Assembly: GCA_050008465.1 (NCBI GenBank)
Contig: JBEKMO010000007.1
Location: 28,865-92,864 of the forward strand
Direction: 5' to 3'
DNA from: Fen-330 sp050008465
Lineage (GTDB): Bacteria > Acidobacteriota > Terriglobia > Bryobacterales > Bryobacteraceae
Length of the DNA stretch: 64,000 nt
Made by a program: the position numbers and the translations under genes. The notes under the pieces were generated by a model. It did no database searches. It was not told the origin of the DNA and saw nothing but the letters and a program-made list of their open reading frames with translations. This document shows positions 27,774 to 36,659 of this stretch, one piece after another; positions within the stretch are counted from its first letter, which is position 1; each line of letters starts with the position of its first letter.

Positions 27774-28094
27774 ATGGACGGCAATTACATCTACGTGCGG
27801 GAAGCCCGCGAGCAGGCGCGCGTGCCCGCGAACGGCATCTTGAGTCAGACCATTCAGAGCGACGAGAAAACGAAGGTGATTCTGTTCGGCTTCGCGGCCG
27901 GGCAGGAACTCTCCGCGCACACGGCGCCCTTTCCCGCCACGCTCACATTCCTGCGGGGAGAGGCTGCGCTGCGGCTGGGGAGCGACGAGCAGGAGGCCGT
28001 CGAGGGCACCTTCGTCTACATGCGGCCGAACCTCGAGCATGGCATCAAAGCCAAGACCGACGTGGTGATGATCCTGACGATGATCAAGGCGTAG
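27774..28094 (+). CDS. Small cupin-fold protein
   Basis: The 106-residue protein is one cupin domain. The first half-motif reads QELSAHTAPFPATLTFLRGE and the second PNLEHGIKAKTDVVMIL. Only one or two of the usual metal-binding His residues are evident, so metal binding may be reduced. Small cupins of this kind act as sensors or minor enzymes. An AAGGAAG site 4 bases before the ATG at 27774 supports the start. Confidence 0.83.
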   Translation: MDGNYIYVREAREQARVPANGILSQTIQSDEKTKVILFGFAAGQELSAHTAPFPATLTFLRGEAALRLGSDEQEAVEGTFVYMRPNLEHGIKAKTDVVMILTMIKA

Positions 28095-28149
28095 GGGCGG
28101 GCCTCACACCCGCCCCTGCGGCCTGTTGAGGGGGTTAACGGGCGGGCGA

Positions 28150-28911
28150 CTAACGAGAGGCAGCCGCGAGCGCTGGCTCGGGGGCGACCCATACCTTCAC
28201 GATCACCCGGCGCTGCTCCTTACGGGAAGCCGGTGCGGCTTCGCCTTCCGCCGCGGCCTGGTCGACACCGAGGCCGATCATGTGGATGCGGCGCAGCGGC
28301 ACTTTGTGATCGAGCAGGTAGCGCATCACCGCGTCGGCCCGGCGCTGGCTCAGCGCCAGATTGTACTCCTGCGCACCCGTCTTGTCGGTGAAGCCCTCGA
28401 TTTCCAGCACGTACCGGCTCAAGGCGCTGGTCTGCTGGATCACCTGGTCCAGCTTGGCTTTCGCCTCCGTCGTCAGCACAGCGCTATTGAACTTGAACAA
28501 CACGCCTTCCGAAGAAGCCAGCGTCAGGTTGTCGATGTTCAGGAAAGCGTTGGTCACGCCGGTGGTCAGGTCGCCGATCTTGGTCTGGTTCGCCTGGCCC
28601 AGCGCCGTGGCGCCCCGCGCGGTCTCCCCCGCCTGGGTGGCCTTGCTGTCCGCCTGCTGCGCCGCGCGCGCGGCGTCGTTGGCTTTGCTCTCTGCCGTGA
28701 TCGCGCGCTCTTCGACGCGCGAAATGTCCTTCTGTTCCTTGCTGTCGAGTGAGGCAAGGGCCTCCGATTGCTTCTTGTCGACGGCCTCCACGCGCTGCTG
28801 AATCGGGTTGGTTTTCTCCAGAACGAATTTCTTGGTGGCGCAACCCGAAGTGGAGAGGGCGACTAGGACTACAAGACCGCTGAAACCTATTACCGTGTTC
28901 GAAGTTCTCAT
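28150..28911 (-). CDS. OmpA-family outer membrane lipoprotein
   Basis: The 253-residue protein has a lipobox (STSGC) about 25 residues in, then a long Ala/Gln/Asp-rich coiled coil (about 40-115). The C-terminal OmpA-like peptidoglycan-binding domain includes EIEGFTDKTGA and the helix LSQRRADAVMRYLLD. It tethers the outer membrane to peptidoglycan. The start at 28911 is preferred over the Met six codons earlier because a GAGGGA site lies 4 bases upstream of it. Confidence 0.9.
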   Translation of the reverse strand: MRTSNTVIGFSGLVVLVALSTSGCATKKFVLEKTNPIQQRVEAVDKKQSEALASLDSKEQKDISRVEERAITAESKANDAARAAQQADSKATQAGETARGATALGQANQTKIGDLTTGVTNAFLNIDNLTLASSEGVLFKFNSAVLTTEAKAKLDQVIQQTSALSRYVLEIEGFTDKTGAQEYNLALSQRRADAVMRYLLDHKVPLRRIHMIGLGVDQAAAEGEAAPASRKEQRRVIVKVWVAPEPALAAASR

Positions 28912-29121
28912 GTTTCCCTCACAGGCCACTGTAGCACGTTGGGGACCAGTTGCGAAAAGCTTCTACCTCGCTGACAAGAAAGGAGCTGGCGGCGCGAGGC
29001 GCCGGTGCGCGCAGGTAAAATTGCCTTAACCTATTGGTAACATGGTAAAAACTGCAACAGCGGAGTTCCCCGAGCCAAAAATGTTAAGTAGCCGTAATGT
29101 CGCTGGGCATACACTGGTAAA

Positions 29122-29865
29122 GTGCCTGGCGTGGAACGCTATACCACCTACGACCAGTTCGCCTGGTGCTACAGCAAGGGTTGGGGGGAGGACTACCATA
29201 AGCAGGCGCGGGTGGTCCTGGAGGGCCACGTGTTCCCGCGTCTGGCCGCCGGTGCGCGCGTGCTGGATCTCTGCTGCGGCTCCGGAGACCTGGCCGTCGT
29301 TCTCCAGGCGAACGGGTTCCACGTCACCGGAATCGATGGATCGGACCGGATGCTGGAATATGCCCGCGCGCGAGCGCCGGAGGCGGAGTTCCTGCTCGAG
29401 GACGCACGCACGCTCCGCTTCGAGGCCCAGTTCGATGCAGTCCTCAGCACCTTCGACAGCCTCAACCACGTTCTCGCGATCGAGGAGCTGGAATCGGTGT
29501 TCCGCAACGTACATGCCGCGCTGGCCGGTGGCGGGTTGTTCGTCTTCGACCTGAACATGCTCGAATCGTTCGAGACGCTGTGGCGCGGAGCCACGGCCGA
29601 CGTCCAGGACGACGCCGTGGTCATCACGCGGGGAAGCTACGATCCCCTCGAGAGAATCGGCCGCGCCAACATCACTATGTTCCAGCTTGAGGGCGCCTGG
29701 GAACGCAGCGACGTAACGGTGCTCGAGAAGTGCTACTCCGAGGACGAAGTGCGCACGGCGCTGGATCGCGCGGGGTTCTACGAACTCTGGGTGCGCGACG
29801 CCAGCGAACTCGGGATGTGCGGCGACACCGCCCTGGGCCGGACCTTCTTCTTCGCGGTGAAGTAG
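29122..29865 (+). CDS. Class I SAM-dependent methyltransferase
   Basis: The 247-residue protein has the methyltransferase motif I VLDLCCGSGDLAV, a post-I acidic GIDGSDRML and the motif II/IV region FDAVLSTFDSLNHV. The pattern matches UbiE/Methyltransf_25-type small-molecule methyltransferases; the substrate is unknown. It starts with GTG. The upstream 190 bases contain several GGTAA(C/A) words but no convincing promoter. Confidence 0.88.
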   Translation: MPGVERYTTYDQFAWCYSKGWGEDYHKQARVVLEGHVFPRLAAGARVLDLCCGSGDLAVVLQANGFHVTGIDGSDRMLEYARARAPEAEFLLEDARTLRFEAQFDAVLSTFDSLNHVLAIEELESVFRNVHAALAGGGLFVFDLNMLESFETLWRGATADVQDDAVVITRGSYDPLERIGRANITMFQLEGAWERSDVTVLEKCYSEDEVRTALDRAGFYELWVRDASELGMCGDTALGRTFFFAVK

Positions 29866-29870
29866 CGACT

Positions 29871-30077
29871 CTATTTCTTTCCGCCCCGCCTGCCCGGCCG
29901 GAGCTCGAGATAGCCCAGGAAGAAGAATCCGGCTGCAATCGCCCACCGTAGAGCGATCGGCCCGGCGCGCTCGCCCTGAATCAACCGGCTTACCCCGAGC
30001 AACACGAATCCCGCGCCGATGGACACGTACCACCATCCGAACCACCGAGAACGCCTCCGGTTCTCCCGCTCGCGCAT
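29871..30077 (-). CDS. Small membrane protein of unknown function
   Basis: The 68-residue protein has a basic N-terminus (RERENRRRSR) and two membrane helices (about residues 14-30 and 41-58), ending in a basic tail. It is convergent with the methyltransferase gene at a distance of 5 bases. A longer reading frame extends upstream to 30230, but that extension has no membrane or domain character, so the ATG at 30077 is preferred. Confidence 0.55.
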   Translation of the reverse strand: MRERENRRRSRWFGWWYVSIGAGFVLLGVSRLIQGERAGPIALRWAIAAGFFFLGYLELRPGRRGGKK

Positions 30078-30254
30078 CTTCGCCCCCGCAATAACAGCGC
30101 GCCCCTTCGATTCTCGCAGGCTTCCTGGAGCCGGTGCACTCTGCCTGCACTTTGCTTGGTACAATGCCTGCCGTGTCCATCGGGCGCTCCGGGCCACACC
30201 TGCAATGGAAGCGGGCATCATCGACCACATTCGGCGAATCGAGGAACCAGACTC

Positions 30255-30518
30255 ATGATTCCAGCGATGAATTCAGCGACAGCAGCAATAGAGCTAGCTC
30301 GCATCTACGAGCACCTACAACTTAACCTCGAATGCATCCGAAAGATGTTGACGACAGTTGATGCACTCACTCGCACGATTCTGGGGGTTGAACAACTAGC
30401 CGAATCCTTCCAGGCAAAGCTGGCAGACGGGCAATGCCTGGCGAATACCGCCGAAGCGATTAAGCAAGTCGATCTGGCGCTTTACGCAATTGGTCTGCAA
30501 TCCGATCGTTTTCGGTAA
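30255..30518 (+). CDS. Small hypothetical protein
   Basis: The 87-residue frame has lower GC than its surroundings and a helical, leucine-containing composition (IYEHLQLNLECIRKMLTTVDAL). It has no signal peptide, membrane helix or recognised motif. The lower GC suggests an acquired or unconstrained segment. It may not be a real gene. Confidence 0.35.
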   Translation: MIPAMNSATAAIELARIYEHLQLNLECIRKMLTTVDALTRTILGVEQLAESFQAKLADGQCLANTAEAIKQVDLALYAIGLQSDRFR

Positions 30519-30697
30519 GCCACTTAACGGAATGCTGGTTTCGCTCCACATCGATCCGGCGCAGCTCCTGGATTATGGCCGCCCACCAGCCCAGCCGATG
30601 CGCGGCGATCACGCGCTGCGGGGGCGGCGCCCCGTCAACGTAGTTTGAGGACGCTGCCCGCAAGCGCCTCGTCGCGTCTGAGCGCTATACTTCCGCT

Positions 30698-31558
30698 ATG
30701 ATTCCCGCAGGTCTCCTGCTGCTTTCGCTCTCGGTGCCGCCGGACGGAGCGCCGCCCGCGAAAGATCGTTTCGCGCGACTGGACGGCTATCGTATCCATT
30801 ACCAGAGTATCGGCTCGGGCAAGCGAGCCGTAGTGTTCCTCTCCGGCTGGGGCTGCGACACGTCCCTCTGGCGCAACCAGGTCCCGGCCCTCGCGCGCTA
30901 CGGGCGTCTGTTGCTAGTGGACTTGCCGGGTCACGGACGCAGCGACAAGCCGGATATCCCGTACACGATTTCGTTGTTCACCCGCGCGGTGAACGCAGTG
31001 CTCGACGACGCGCACGTCGAGAAGGCCGCCGTCGCGGGCCACAGCATGGGCGGCATGGTTGCCTATCAGTTTGCGCGGGAGCACCCCGAGAAGACCATCG
31101 CGCTGATCTGGGTGGACGGCACATTCGGAGTCCCCATCAACGTCGATCAGCAGATCGCCGAGTTCCTCAGCCGGGCCAAGGAGTTCCGCTCCCCGGACTA
31201 CAAGGAGAAGGTGAGCGGGTTCATCGACCAGCTCTTCGTGCCGGCTACGCCCGCGACCGTGCGCGAGGAGGTGCGGCAGTCCATCCTGGCGACACCCCAG
31301 CACGTCCTGGCGAGCTGCCAGGAAGGTTTTGCCACCCGCGCCACCTTCGAGCACGAGGTCCTGAATGTGCCGGCGTTCGCAGTCTTCAGCGACTTCTGGC
31401 ACCCGGAACGGTTCATGGACACCTTCAAGAAGTACCTGCCGCGCCTCGAATACGAAGTGCTGAGCGGTGTCGGCCACTATCCGATGCTCGAAAAACCCGC
31501 CGAAACCAATGCCGCTCTGGCCCGTTTTCTGGCCAAGATTCAGGCTGAGCTGCGGTAA
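30698..31558 (+). CDS. Alpha/beta-hydrolase
   Basis: The 286-residue protein has a hydrophobic start that may be a signal peptide (LLLLSLSVPPDG). Its alpha/beta-hydrolase core has the nucleophile elbow AGHSMGGMV (Ser about residue 112), the oxyanion stretch LSGWGCDTSLW and the catalytic His near the C-terminus (GVGHYPMLEKP). The substrate is not predictable; the family includes esterases, epoxide hydrolases and C-C hydrolases. A TATACT hexamer lies 6 bases upstream of the ATG, so the transcript might be leaderless. Confidence 0.88.
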   Translation: MIPAGLLLLSLSVPPDGAPPAKDRFARLDGYRIHYQSIGSGKRAVVFLSGWGCDTSLWRNQVPALARYGRLLLVDLPGHGRSDKPDIPYTISLFTRAVNAVLDDAHVEKAAVAGHSMGGMVAYQFAREHPEKTIALIWVDGTFGVPINVDQQIAEFLSRAKEFRSPDYKEKVSGFIDQLFVPATPATVREEVRQSILATPQHVLASCQEGFATRATFEHEVLNVPAFAVFSDFWHPERFMDTFKKYLPRLEYEVLSGVGHYPMLEKPAETNAALARFLAKIQAELR

Positions 31559-31573
31559 GCACAGCGTCGCGGG

Positions 31574-33493
31574 CTAACTGCCCAATCCCTGTAGCGTCGC
31601 GAGCACTCGCAGCGGCGCCGGCAGAGAGTGCAGTTGGAAATGCGGACTCAGGAACATGACCGCGCGATAGACGCCCGGGCGGCCAGGAACGTCGGTGACT
31701 TCGACACTTGCATAGGCGAGGGGATACAGCGCCTTGGTCTCGGCGCCGGCTGCGTCCGGGTAGACATAGCCCATGATCCAGTCGTTGAGGTATTGCTGAC
31801 ATTCGGTGGCGGACGCGAACCTGCCGGTCTTATCGCGCAGGATCGCCTTCAGGAAGTGCGCGAATCGCGACACGGCCATCACGTACTCCAGCCGGGCCGA
31901 AGACGCGGCAGTGGCCGTAGCCGCTTCCGTCTCGAACACCTTGGGCTTGTGACAGGAGGGGACGTCCTGGAACACCGCCATCGAGGTGCGCTTGCGATGC
32001 AACAGCGGAACGAAACCCGCTTTGACCAGTTCCTGCGCGCGGCGTTCGCCGATTGCGATCTCGGTAGGGCACTGGATTTCGGCATCGTCGTCGTCGCTCG
32101 GGAAGCAGTGGGTGGGGAGGCCCTCCACCAGGCCGCCGGCCTCCTCCCCTCGAATCGCCGCGCACCAGCCGTGGGAATGAAACGCGTTCGCCAGCCGCGC
32201 GGCCAAAGCGTAAGCGGAGTTTCCCCAAAGGTAGCCGGCATGCTTCCTTCCCCCGGCGAACTCCTCATACTGAAACGCCTCCACCTGCGCGGCGGCTTCG
32301 CCGTAGGGAGGTCGCAGGAGAATGCGCGGCAAGACCAGCGCGGCGTGTTTCGAATCCTCGGAGTCCCGGAACACCCTCCACTTGGCATGGAACGCGGTAT
32401 CGAAGACCTTGCCGATATCGCGCGGCCGGTTCAGCTCCGTGAAATCGTCGAGGTTGAACATGTCGGGGCTGGCGCCCGCAAGGAAAGACACGTGCGCGGA
32501 GGCGGCGACGCTGGAGATGCTCTCGAGAAGCCCGACATCCTCGGGGCCGGAGCTGAAGTAGTAGTCGCCCACCAGGACCGCGAACGGCTCGCCACCCACG
32601 ATCGTGTATTCCTCGTCGTACAGCTTCTTGAAGAGAGCGCTTTGGTCGAACTCCGGCGCTCGTTGAAAGTCGCGGTGCAACTCGTCGCCAGTGGCATGGA
32701 GTACGCGAATCTTGAGCAGCGGCGAGACCGGGGTCCGGCTGACCAGGTACTCCAGCCCTCGCCAGGCCGCTTCCAGCCGCTGGAACTCGGGATGGTGCAT
32801 GATCTTGGACAACTGGAGGGAGAGTTCCCGATCCATGGAAGCGATGCGCGCCGAGAGCATCGACTCGGTGTCTTTCGATACCGCCATGCGGCCGGCCAGG
32901 AACTCAACGAAGAACTCCCGGACCCACTCCTTCCCCAGTTCCCGCTCCTCGAGATTCCTCCCCAGGCGGCCCCGGGTCGCGATTTCTTCCAGCAGGCCTC
33001 CTGCAGGGAGCGTGCCCTGGAGCTGGGCCGCCACCCGGTCGAGAGACTCCGGGCTGTGCACGATTCCCTGAAGAGAGTCCTCCAGCGCGTCGTTCATCGA
33101 GGCGCGCAGGTGCGCGAGGCTGGTGCGCCTCTCGAGCAGTTCGCGCAGCAGTGGCGCCTGTCTTGCCACGTTCTCCGGCTCGAAGTCGCACAGCCCGCGA
33201 AACCGCAGCTCCACGCGCAACGGCGCGTCACCCGGGGCCAGCGTGTTTTCGACTTCGAAGGCCAGCCGGGGCCCTGAGACGCGCAGGACGTCGTCGAAAT
33301 TCTCCCGGTCGATCTGGAAGAACCTCCGCTCCGCGAGTTTCAGCGGAGGTGTTTCCGGTTGTCCCAGAAGATCGGCAAGCACCCCGACGACACAGGGGAG
33401 TTCCCTGGCCTGGACGGTGTCTCCGATCTGGACGTCGTAGGTGATGTGCACGGAAGGCTTGCGCGGCCCGTGCTTCTCGTTCTCCTCTGCCAT
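31574..33493 (-). CDS. TssB-TssC fusion: both subunits of a type VI-like contractile sheath in one chain
   Basis: The 639-residue protein starts with a complete TssB/VipA/ImpB domain (about residues 10-160): PSVHITYDVQIGD, ELPCVVGVLADLLG, RLAFEVENTL and DFEPENVARQ. A linker of about 25 residues follows, then a complete TssC/VipB/ImpC domain: LSKIMHHPEFQRLEAAWRGL, EFDQSALFKKLYDEEY, GWCAAIRGEEAGGLVEG, CPTEIAIGERRAQELVKAGF and the terminal VYRAVMFLSPHFQLHSL. In T6SS these are separate proteins that co-assemble. No other tss gene (tube, baseplate, ATPase, membrane complex) is in the window. The next genes upstream are a WD40 protein and a Ser/Thr kinase on the same strand. Confidence 0.93.
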   Translation of the reverse strand: MAEENEKHGPRKPSVHITYDVQIGDTVQARELPCVVGVLADLLGQPETPPLKLAERRFFQIDRENFDDVLRVSGPRLAFEVENTLAPGDAPLRVELRFRGLCDFEPENVARQAPLLRELLERRTSLAHLRASMNDALEDSLQGIVHSPESLDRVAAQLQGTLPAGGLLEEIATRGRLGRNLEERELGKEWVREFFVEFLAGRMAVSKDTESMLSARIASMDRELSLQLSKIMHHPEFQRLEAAWRGLEYLVSRTPVSPLLKIRVLHATGDELHRDFQRAPEFDQSALFKKLYDEEYTIVGGEPFAVLVGDYYFSSGPEDVGLLESISSVAASAHVSFLAGASPDMFNLDDFTELNRPRDIGKVFDTAFHAKWRVFRDSEDSKHAALVLPRILLRPPYGEAAAQVEAFQYEEFAGGRKHAGYLWGNSAYALAARLANAFHSHGWCAAIRGEEAGGLVEGLPTHCFPSDDDDAEIQCPTEIAIGERRAQELVKAGFVPLLHRKRTSMAVFQDVPSCHKPKVFETEAATATAASSARLEYVMAVSRFAHFLKAILRDKTGRFASATECQQYLNDWIMGYVYPDAAGAETKALYPLAYASVEVTDVPGRPGVYRAVMFLSPHFQLHSLPAPLRVLATLQGLGS

Positions 33494-33515
33494 GAAAGCT
33501 ACCTCCCTCCAGCAA

Positions 33516-34505
33516 TCAGGGAAGCTCCTGGAGGAACCGCGGGCTGTATCGCGGCTTCACGCGCTCCCAGATCCTGATGTGGTTGTCCGCGGCTGCCGAG
33601 GCAAGCGCGGTTCCCTCCGGACTGAACTCGAGGCACTCGACCGCCAGCCGCCCACTCTCGAGAGTTAGCGCCAGGCGGCCGGCGGGCAATTCCCACAGCC
33701 TCACCTCCCCGTCGGAGCTTCCCGAGGCCAGCATCGAGCCGTCGGAGCTGACCCCCAGGCACAACACCGAGTGGCGGTGTTCCCGCAGGACCTGTTTCAG
33801 CGTCCAGGTGGCAGTCTCCCAGCACTTGATTCGGGCGTCCCTGCTACAGGAGAACAGGGCCTCGCCATCGGGCGTGAACCGCAGGCAATGCACGGTGTCT
33901 CTATGGGCGGTGAGGGTCCGCAACGGCGCACCCGTCCGCGCATCCCAGCAGCGCAGTGTTCCGCCTCTGCCGGCGGAGGTCAACAGGCGCCCGTCGGGGC
34001 TGAAAACAACCGAATGCAGCACTTCCTGCCCGCTGTCCCAGTCCAGGATCGAGCGGCCGGCGGCGATGTCCCATACGCGGATGACGCCGTCATATCCGCC
34101 CGATGCCAGCACTCCGTCCTGGGGATGGAATGAGAGCGAGAGAACCGCCCTGGAATGCCCGAGAAGATCTTGCTCGACCGCGCCGGTTGCGATGTTCCAG
34201 AGAACGATCCTTCCGGCGATGCCGGAGGCTGCCAGCACGCCGCCAGCGGGGCTGAAACACAGGCAGGTCACCGTGCCGTCAAGCGCTCTCAAGGTCCGGC
34301 AACGGTCTCCGGTCACCGCATCCCTGACCTCGATGGCTCCATCGGCCCCCCCGGAGAGCAGCCACCGCCCGCCAGGACTGAAAGCCAGGCGAAGCACGCC
34401 CTTTCCCGCGCCGGCCAGGGTCCGGTTGAGCCGGAAGATGGGGGCCGGAGGTAGGGGCAGGGTTGAACTTGAGGAACCCTCAACAATCGGCGTTCGCCCG
34501 GGCAT
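33516..34505 (-). CDS. WD40-repeat beta-propeller protein
   Basis: The 329-residue protein is almost entirely WD40 repeats; about seven blades are visible by their GH/SAD and WD-type ends (for example VRVWDIAAG-like, LASGGYDGVIRVWD, LLTSAGRGGTLRCWD, LFSCSRDARIKCWE, LASGSSDGEVRLWE, SAAADNHIRIWE). It has no signal peptide. WD40 propellers act as interaction scaffolds and commonly accompany bacterial Ser/Thr kinases. It sits 22 bases upstream of the TssB-TssC fusion gene, so the two are likely cotranscribed. Confidence 0.92.
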   Translation of the reverse strand: MPGRTPIVEGSSSSTLPLPPAPIFRLNRTLAGAGKGVLRLAFSPGGRWLLSGGADGAIEVRDAVTGDRCRTLRALDGTVTCLCFSPAGGVLAASGIAGRIVLWNIATGAVEQDLLGHSRAVLSLSFHPQDGVLASGGYDGVIRVWDIAAGRSILDWDSGQEVLHSVVFSPDGRLLTSAGRGGTLRCWDARTGAPLRTLTAHRDTVHCLRFTPDGEALFSCSRDARIKCWETATWTLKQVLREHRHSVLCLGVSSDGSMLASGSSDGEVRLWELPAGRLALTLESGRLAVECLEFSPEGTALASAAADNHIRIWERVKPRYSPRFLQELP

Positions 34506-34658
34506 AGGCTCGGTTCATTCCTTGAATGGCACTGTTCTGGCTCGTGCGATTATATCCCATCCACCGCTTCAGCCACCGTGTTTCCTGCCCGGCGGCGCAT
34601 TGTTCCCCTACGCGTCCTGCAATGATGGCCACGGTTCGCTCCCGCGGCGAGAGGACGC

Positions 34659-36455
34659 TCAAGGCGCCGGGAGCACGCACCGGAATCCGTAGTCGTGGTT
34701 CCGGCTCTGGCTCCCGGTGGTGAAGCGGGCGCCGGAGGTGCGGAGAGCCTTCGGGCGATCGCTGAAGGCGCCGCCCCGCAATACCCTATCGTCGCCGGAG
34801 GTGGCCCCGAAGGGGTCCGTCAGAGCGCTGGCCGCATAGGGCGCATAGGAATCCTGGCACCACTCCCGCACGTTGCCCAGCATGTCATACAGCCCGAAGG
34901 CGTTGGGCGCCTTCTGGGCCACCGGATGGGTCTTGTCCCCGTCCTTCCGGCCGTACCAGGCGATTGCGTCCAGGTTGGCGTAGAAAGCCTTCTGGCAGCC
35001 GGCCCGCGCGGCGTATTCCCATTCCGCCTCGGTTGGCAGCCGGCCGCCCGCCCACTTGCAGAAGGCTCCGGCTTCCTCCCAACTGACGTTGCCCATGGGG
35101 TGTTTGGCTTCCTGCCAGTCCTGGTTGTAGCGAGGCGCCGGCGGCATCCGGCCTCCCACAGCCTGCGTGAAGCGCCGGTAAGCCTCCACGGTAACCTCGG
35201 TTTGCCCGATCCAGAAAGCTTTGGTGAGGGTGACCGGATGCGCTGGTTTTTCATCATCCCAGCACTCGGTGTCTCCCGGCGAGCAGCCCATCTGAAAGGT
35301 TCCGGGCGGAACCTTGACGTACACCAGCCCGTCAGCAGGGTTCACGCGTTGCTCCACCGCCCGAGGCGGAGGCGCGGGACGTTGCGGAGGCGCCGACTCC
35401 TGGTCCTTCGGCGCAGGTACGGGCTTCGGCGGCTGTGCCGCGACAACAGGCTTCTTCAGCGCCTGCGGCTCAACCGCAGCTTGCGAGACCACGCGGCGGT
35501 CTTGCTGGCGCTGGGTCAGCCGGTACCCAACCAGGACAGCCACAATCACCATCGCAGCCGCGAGAGCGGCCAGCGCCAACCTCTTGCGTCGCGGCGCGGT
35601 CTTCCCGGCGTCCGGAACGGGCTTCGGCTCAGCCCGGCGGAAGGCGCTCCTCAGTGCCTCCACGAACTGCGCGCAGTTGTCAAACCGGCCCGCGGGGTCC
35701 TTGGACATCGCCTTCCCGAGCACCTGCTCCACCTCAGGGCTCACCCGGGCGTTGAACATCCGGAGGGAGGGCGCCGGTTCAAACAGGATCTTGCTGGCCA
35801 GCGTGGCGAACGTGTCGCCGTCGAACGGCTTGCGCCCGGCCAGCGCCGTGTAGGCGATGGCTGCCAGCGAGAACTGGTCCGTGCGGCCCGTGACCCGTTC
35901 CCCTTTCAACTGCTCGGGCGCCATGTAGTGCGGGGAGCCCATCAGCATGCCGGTCTCCGTCATAGTCCGGCTCCAGGTGACCTTGGCGATGCCGAAGTCG
36001 GCGATCTTCGCTACGCCACTGTCCTGGACCAGGATGTTGCCCGGCTTCACATCCCGGTGCACGACGCCGTGCGCGTGGGCGTAATCCAGGGCACGCGCGG
36101 TGTCCTCCAGGACTCTGAGCAGGAACTCCTCCGAGCGCGGAACCTCCGGATCCGCCAGCAAGTCCTCGAGTGTGCGTCCCTGCACGAGCTCCATCACGAT
36201 GTAGGCGACGTCGCCCTCCTGCCCCACGTCATGGATCGCCACGACGTTCGGATGAGACAGAACTGCCGCCGCTCGCGCTTCCCGCATCAGCCGTTCCCGA
36301 AGCGTGGCCGCTTCCTCCGGCGTACCCTGTTCGCTGAGCCGGATGGTCTTGATAGCCACGGCCCGGCCCAGGACGGTATCCACGCCGCGATACACGACGC
36401 CCATACCGCCTTTGCCTATTTCAGAGGAGATCTCGTACCTGCCGAAGCGTTGCAT
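34659..36455 (-). CDS. Ser/Thr protein kinase fused to a formylglycine-generating-enzyme-like domain
   Basis: The 598-residue protein has a Hanks-type kinase at residues 7-270: glycine loop EIGKGGMGVVYRG, Lys in VAIKTI, HRDVKPGNIL, DFGIAKV and an APE-like MAPEQL. A membrane helix follows near residue 300 (LALAALAAAMVIVAVLVGY), then a Pro-rich linker. A C-terminal SUMF1/FGE-sulfatase-modifying domain comes last, from about 375: FWIGQTEVTVEAYRRFTQAV, RLPTEAEWEYAARAG, NVREWCQDSY. In this family many FGE-like domains are substrate-binding rather than oxidising. The ATG at 36455 is preferred over one 28 codons upstream because the kinase domain begins there and a promoter lies between them. Confidence 0.93.
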   Translation of the reverse strand: MQRFGRYEISSEIGKGGMGVVYRGVDTVLGRAVAIKTIRLSEQGTPEEAATLRERLMREARAAAVLSHPNVVAIHDVGQEGDVAYIVMELVQGRTLEDLLADPEVPRSEEFLLRVLEDTARALDYAHAHGVVHRDVKPGNILVQDSGVAKIADFGIAKVTWSRTMTETGMLMGSPHYMAPEQLKGERVTGRTDQFSLAAIAYTALAGRKPFDGDTFATLASKILFEPAPSLRMFNARVSPEVEQVLGKAMSKDPAGRFDNCAQFVEALRSAFRRAEPKPVPDAGKTAPRRKRLALAALAAAMVIVAVLVGYRLTQRQQDRRVVSQAAVEPQALKKPVVAAQPPKPVPAPKDQESAPPQRPAPPPRAVEQRVNPADGLVYVKVPPGTFQMGCSPGDTECWDDEKPAHPVTLTKAFWIGQTEVTVEAYRRFTQAVGGRMPPAPRYNQDWQEAKHPMGNVSWEEAGAFCKWAGGRLPTEAEWEYAARAGCQKAFYANLDAIAWYGRKDGDKTHPVAQKAPNAFGLYDMLGNVREWCQDSYAPYAASALTDPFGATSGDDRVLRGGAFSDRPKALRTSGARFTTGSQSRNHDYGFRCVLPAP

Positions 36456-36465
36456 GATCCAGGAG

Positions 36466-36494
36466 ATTATACGCCGGAAACGGTCCCGGCCCAA
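36466..36494 (-). promoter_or_regulatory. Sigma-70-type promoter of the kinase gene, probably leaderless
   Basis: On the minus strand a perfect TATAAT lies at 36466-36471, with TTGGGC 17 bases upstream at 36489-36494. Transcription would begin about 4 bases before the ATG at 36455, leaving almost no leader. No Shine-Dalgarno sequence precedes that ATG. Confidence 0.45.
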
Positions 36495-36577
36495 AAGAAA
36501 GTCAGCGGCGGAGCCGTTCGTGTCGTGCCTGGGGGGCAACCGGGCGCGGGCCGGGACGGTTTTTGTTACAGAACAAG

Positions 36578-36589
36578 GTCTTGCAAGAC
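36578..36589. promoter_or_regulatory. 12-base perfect palindrome in the divergent intergenic region
   Basis: GTCTTGCAAGAC is an exact palindrome, about 70 bases before the glycyl radical enzyme start and about 120 before the kinase start. Nearby are the direct repeats CCCGGGGT at 36618-36625 and 36640-36647. It could be an operator serving one or both transcripts. No regulator gene is adjacent, so this is only a structural observation. Confidence 0.35.
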
Positions 36590-36659
36590 TACAATATTGC
36601 GATTAGACTTGCATTATCCCGGGGTGGATCTCGGTATTTCCCGGGGTAGGAGGGTGCAC

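Noticed and set aside
34480..34680. 66-codon minus-strand frame with an LSPRERTVAIIAG stretch resembling a LuxR helix-turn-helix
   Set aside because: It overlaps both flanking genes, lacks the second helix pattern and is too short; the resemblance is likely chance.
34695..36659. Long upstream extension of the glycyl radical enzyme frame
   Set aside because: The extension is antisense to the kinase gene. The true start at 36660 has an AGGAGG site and opens the enzyme domain.
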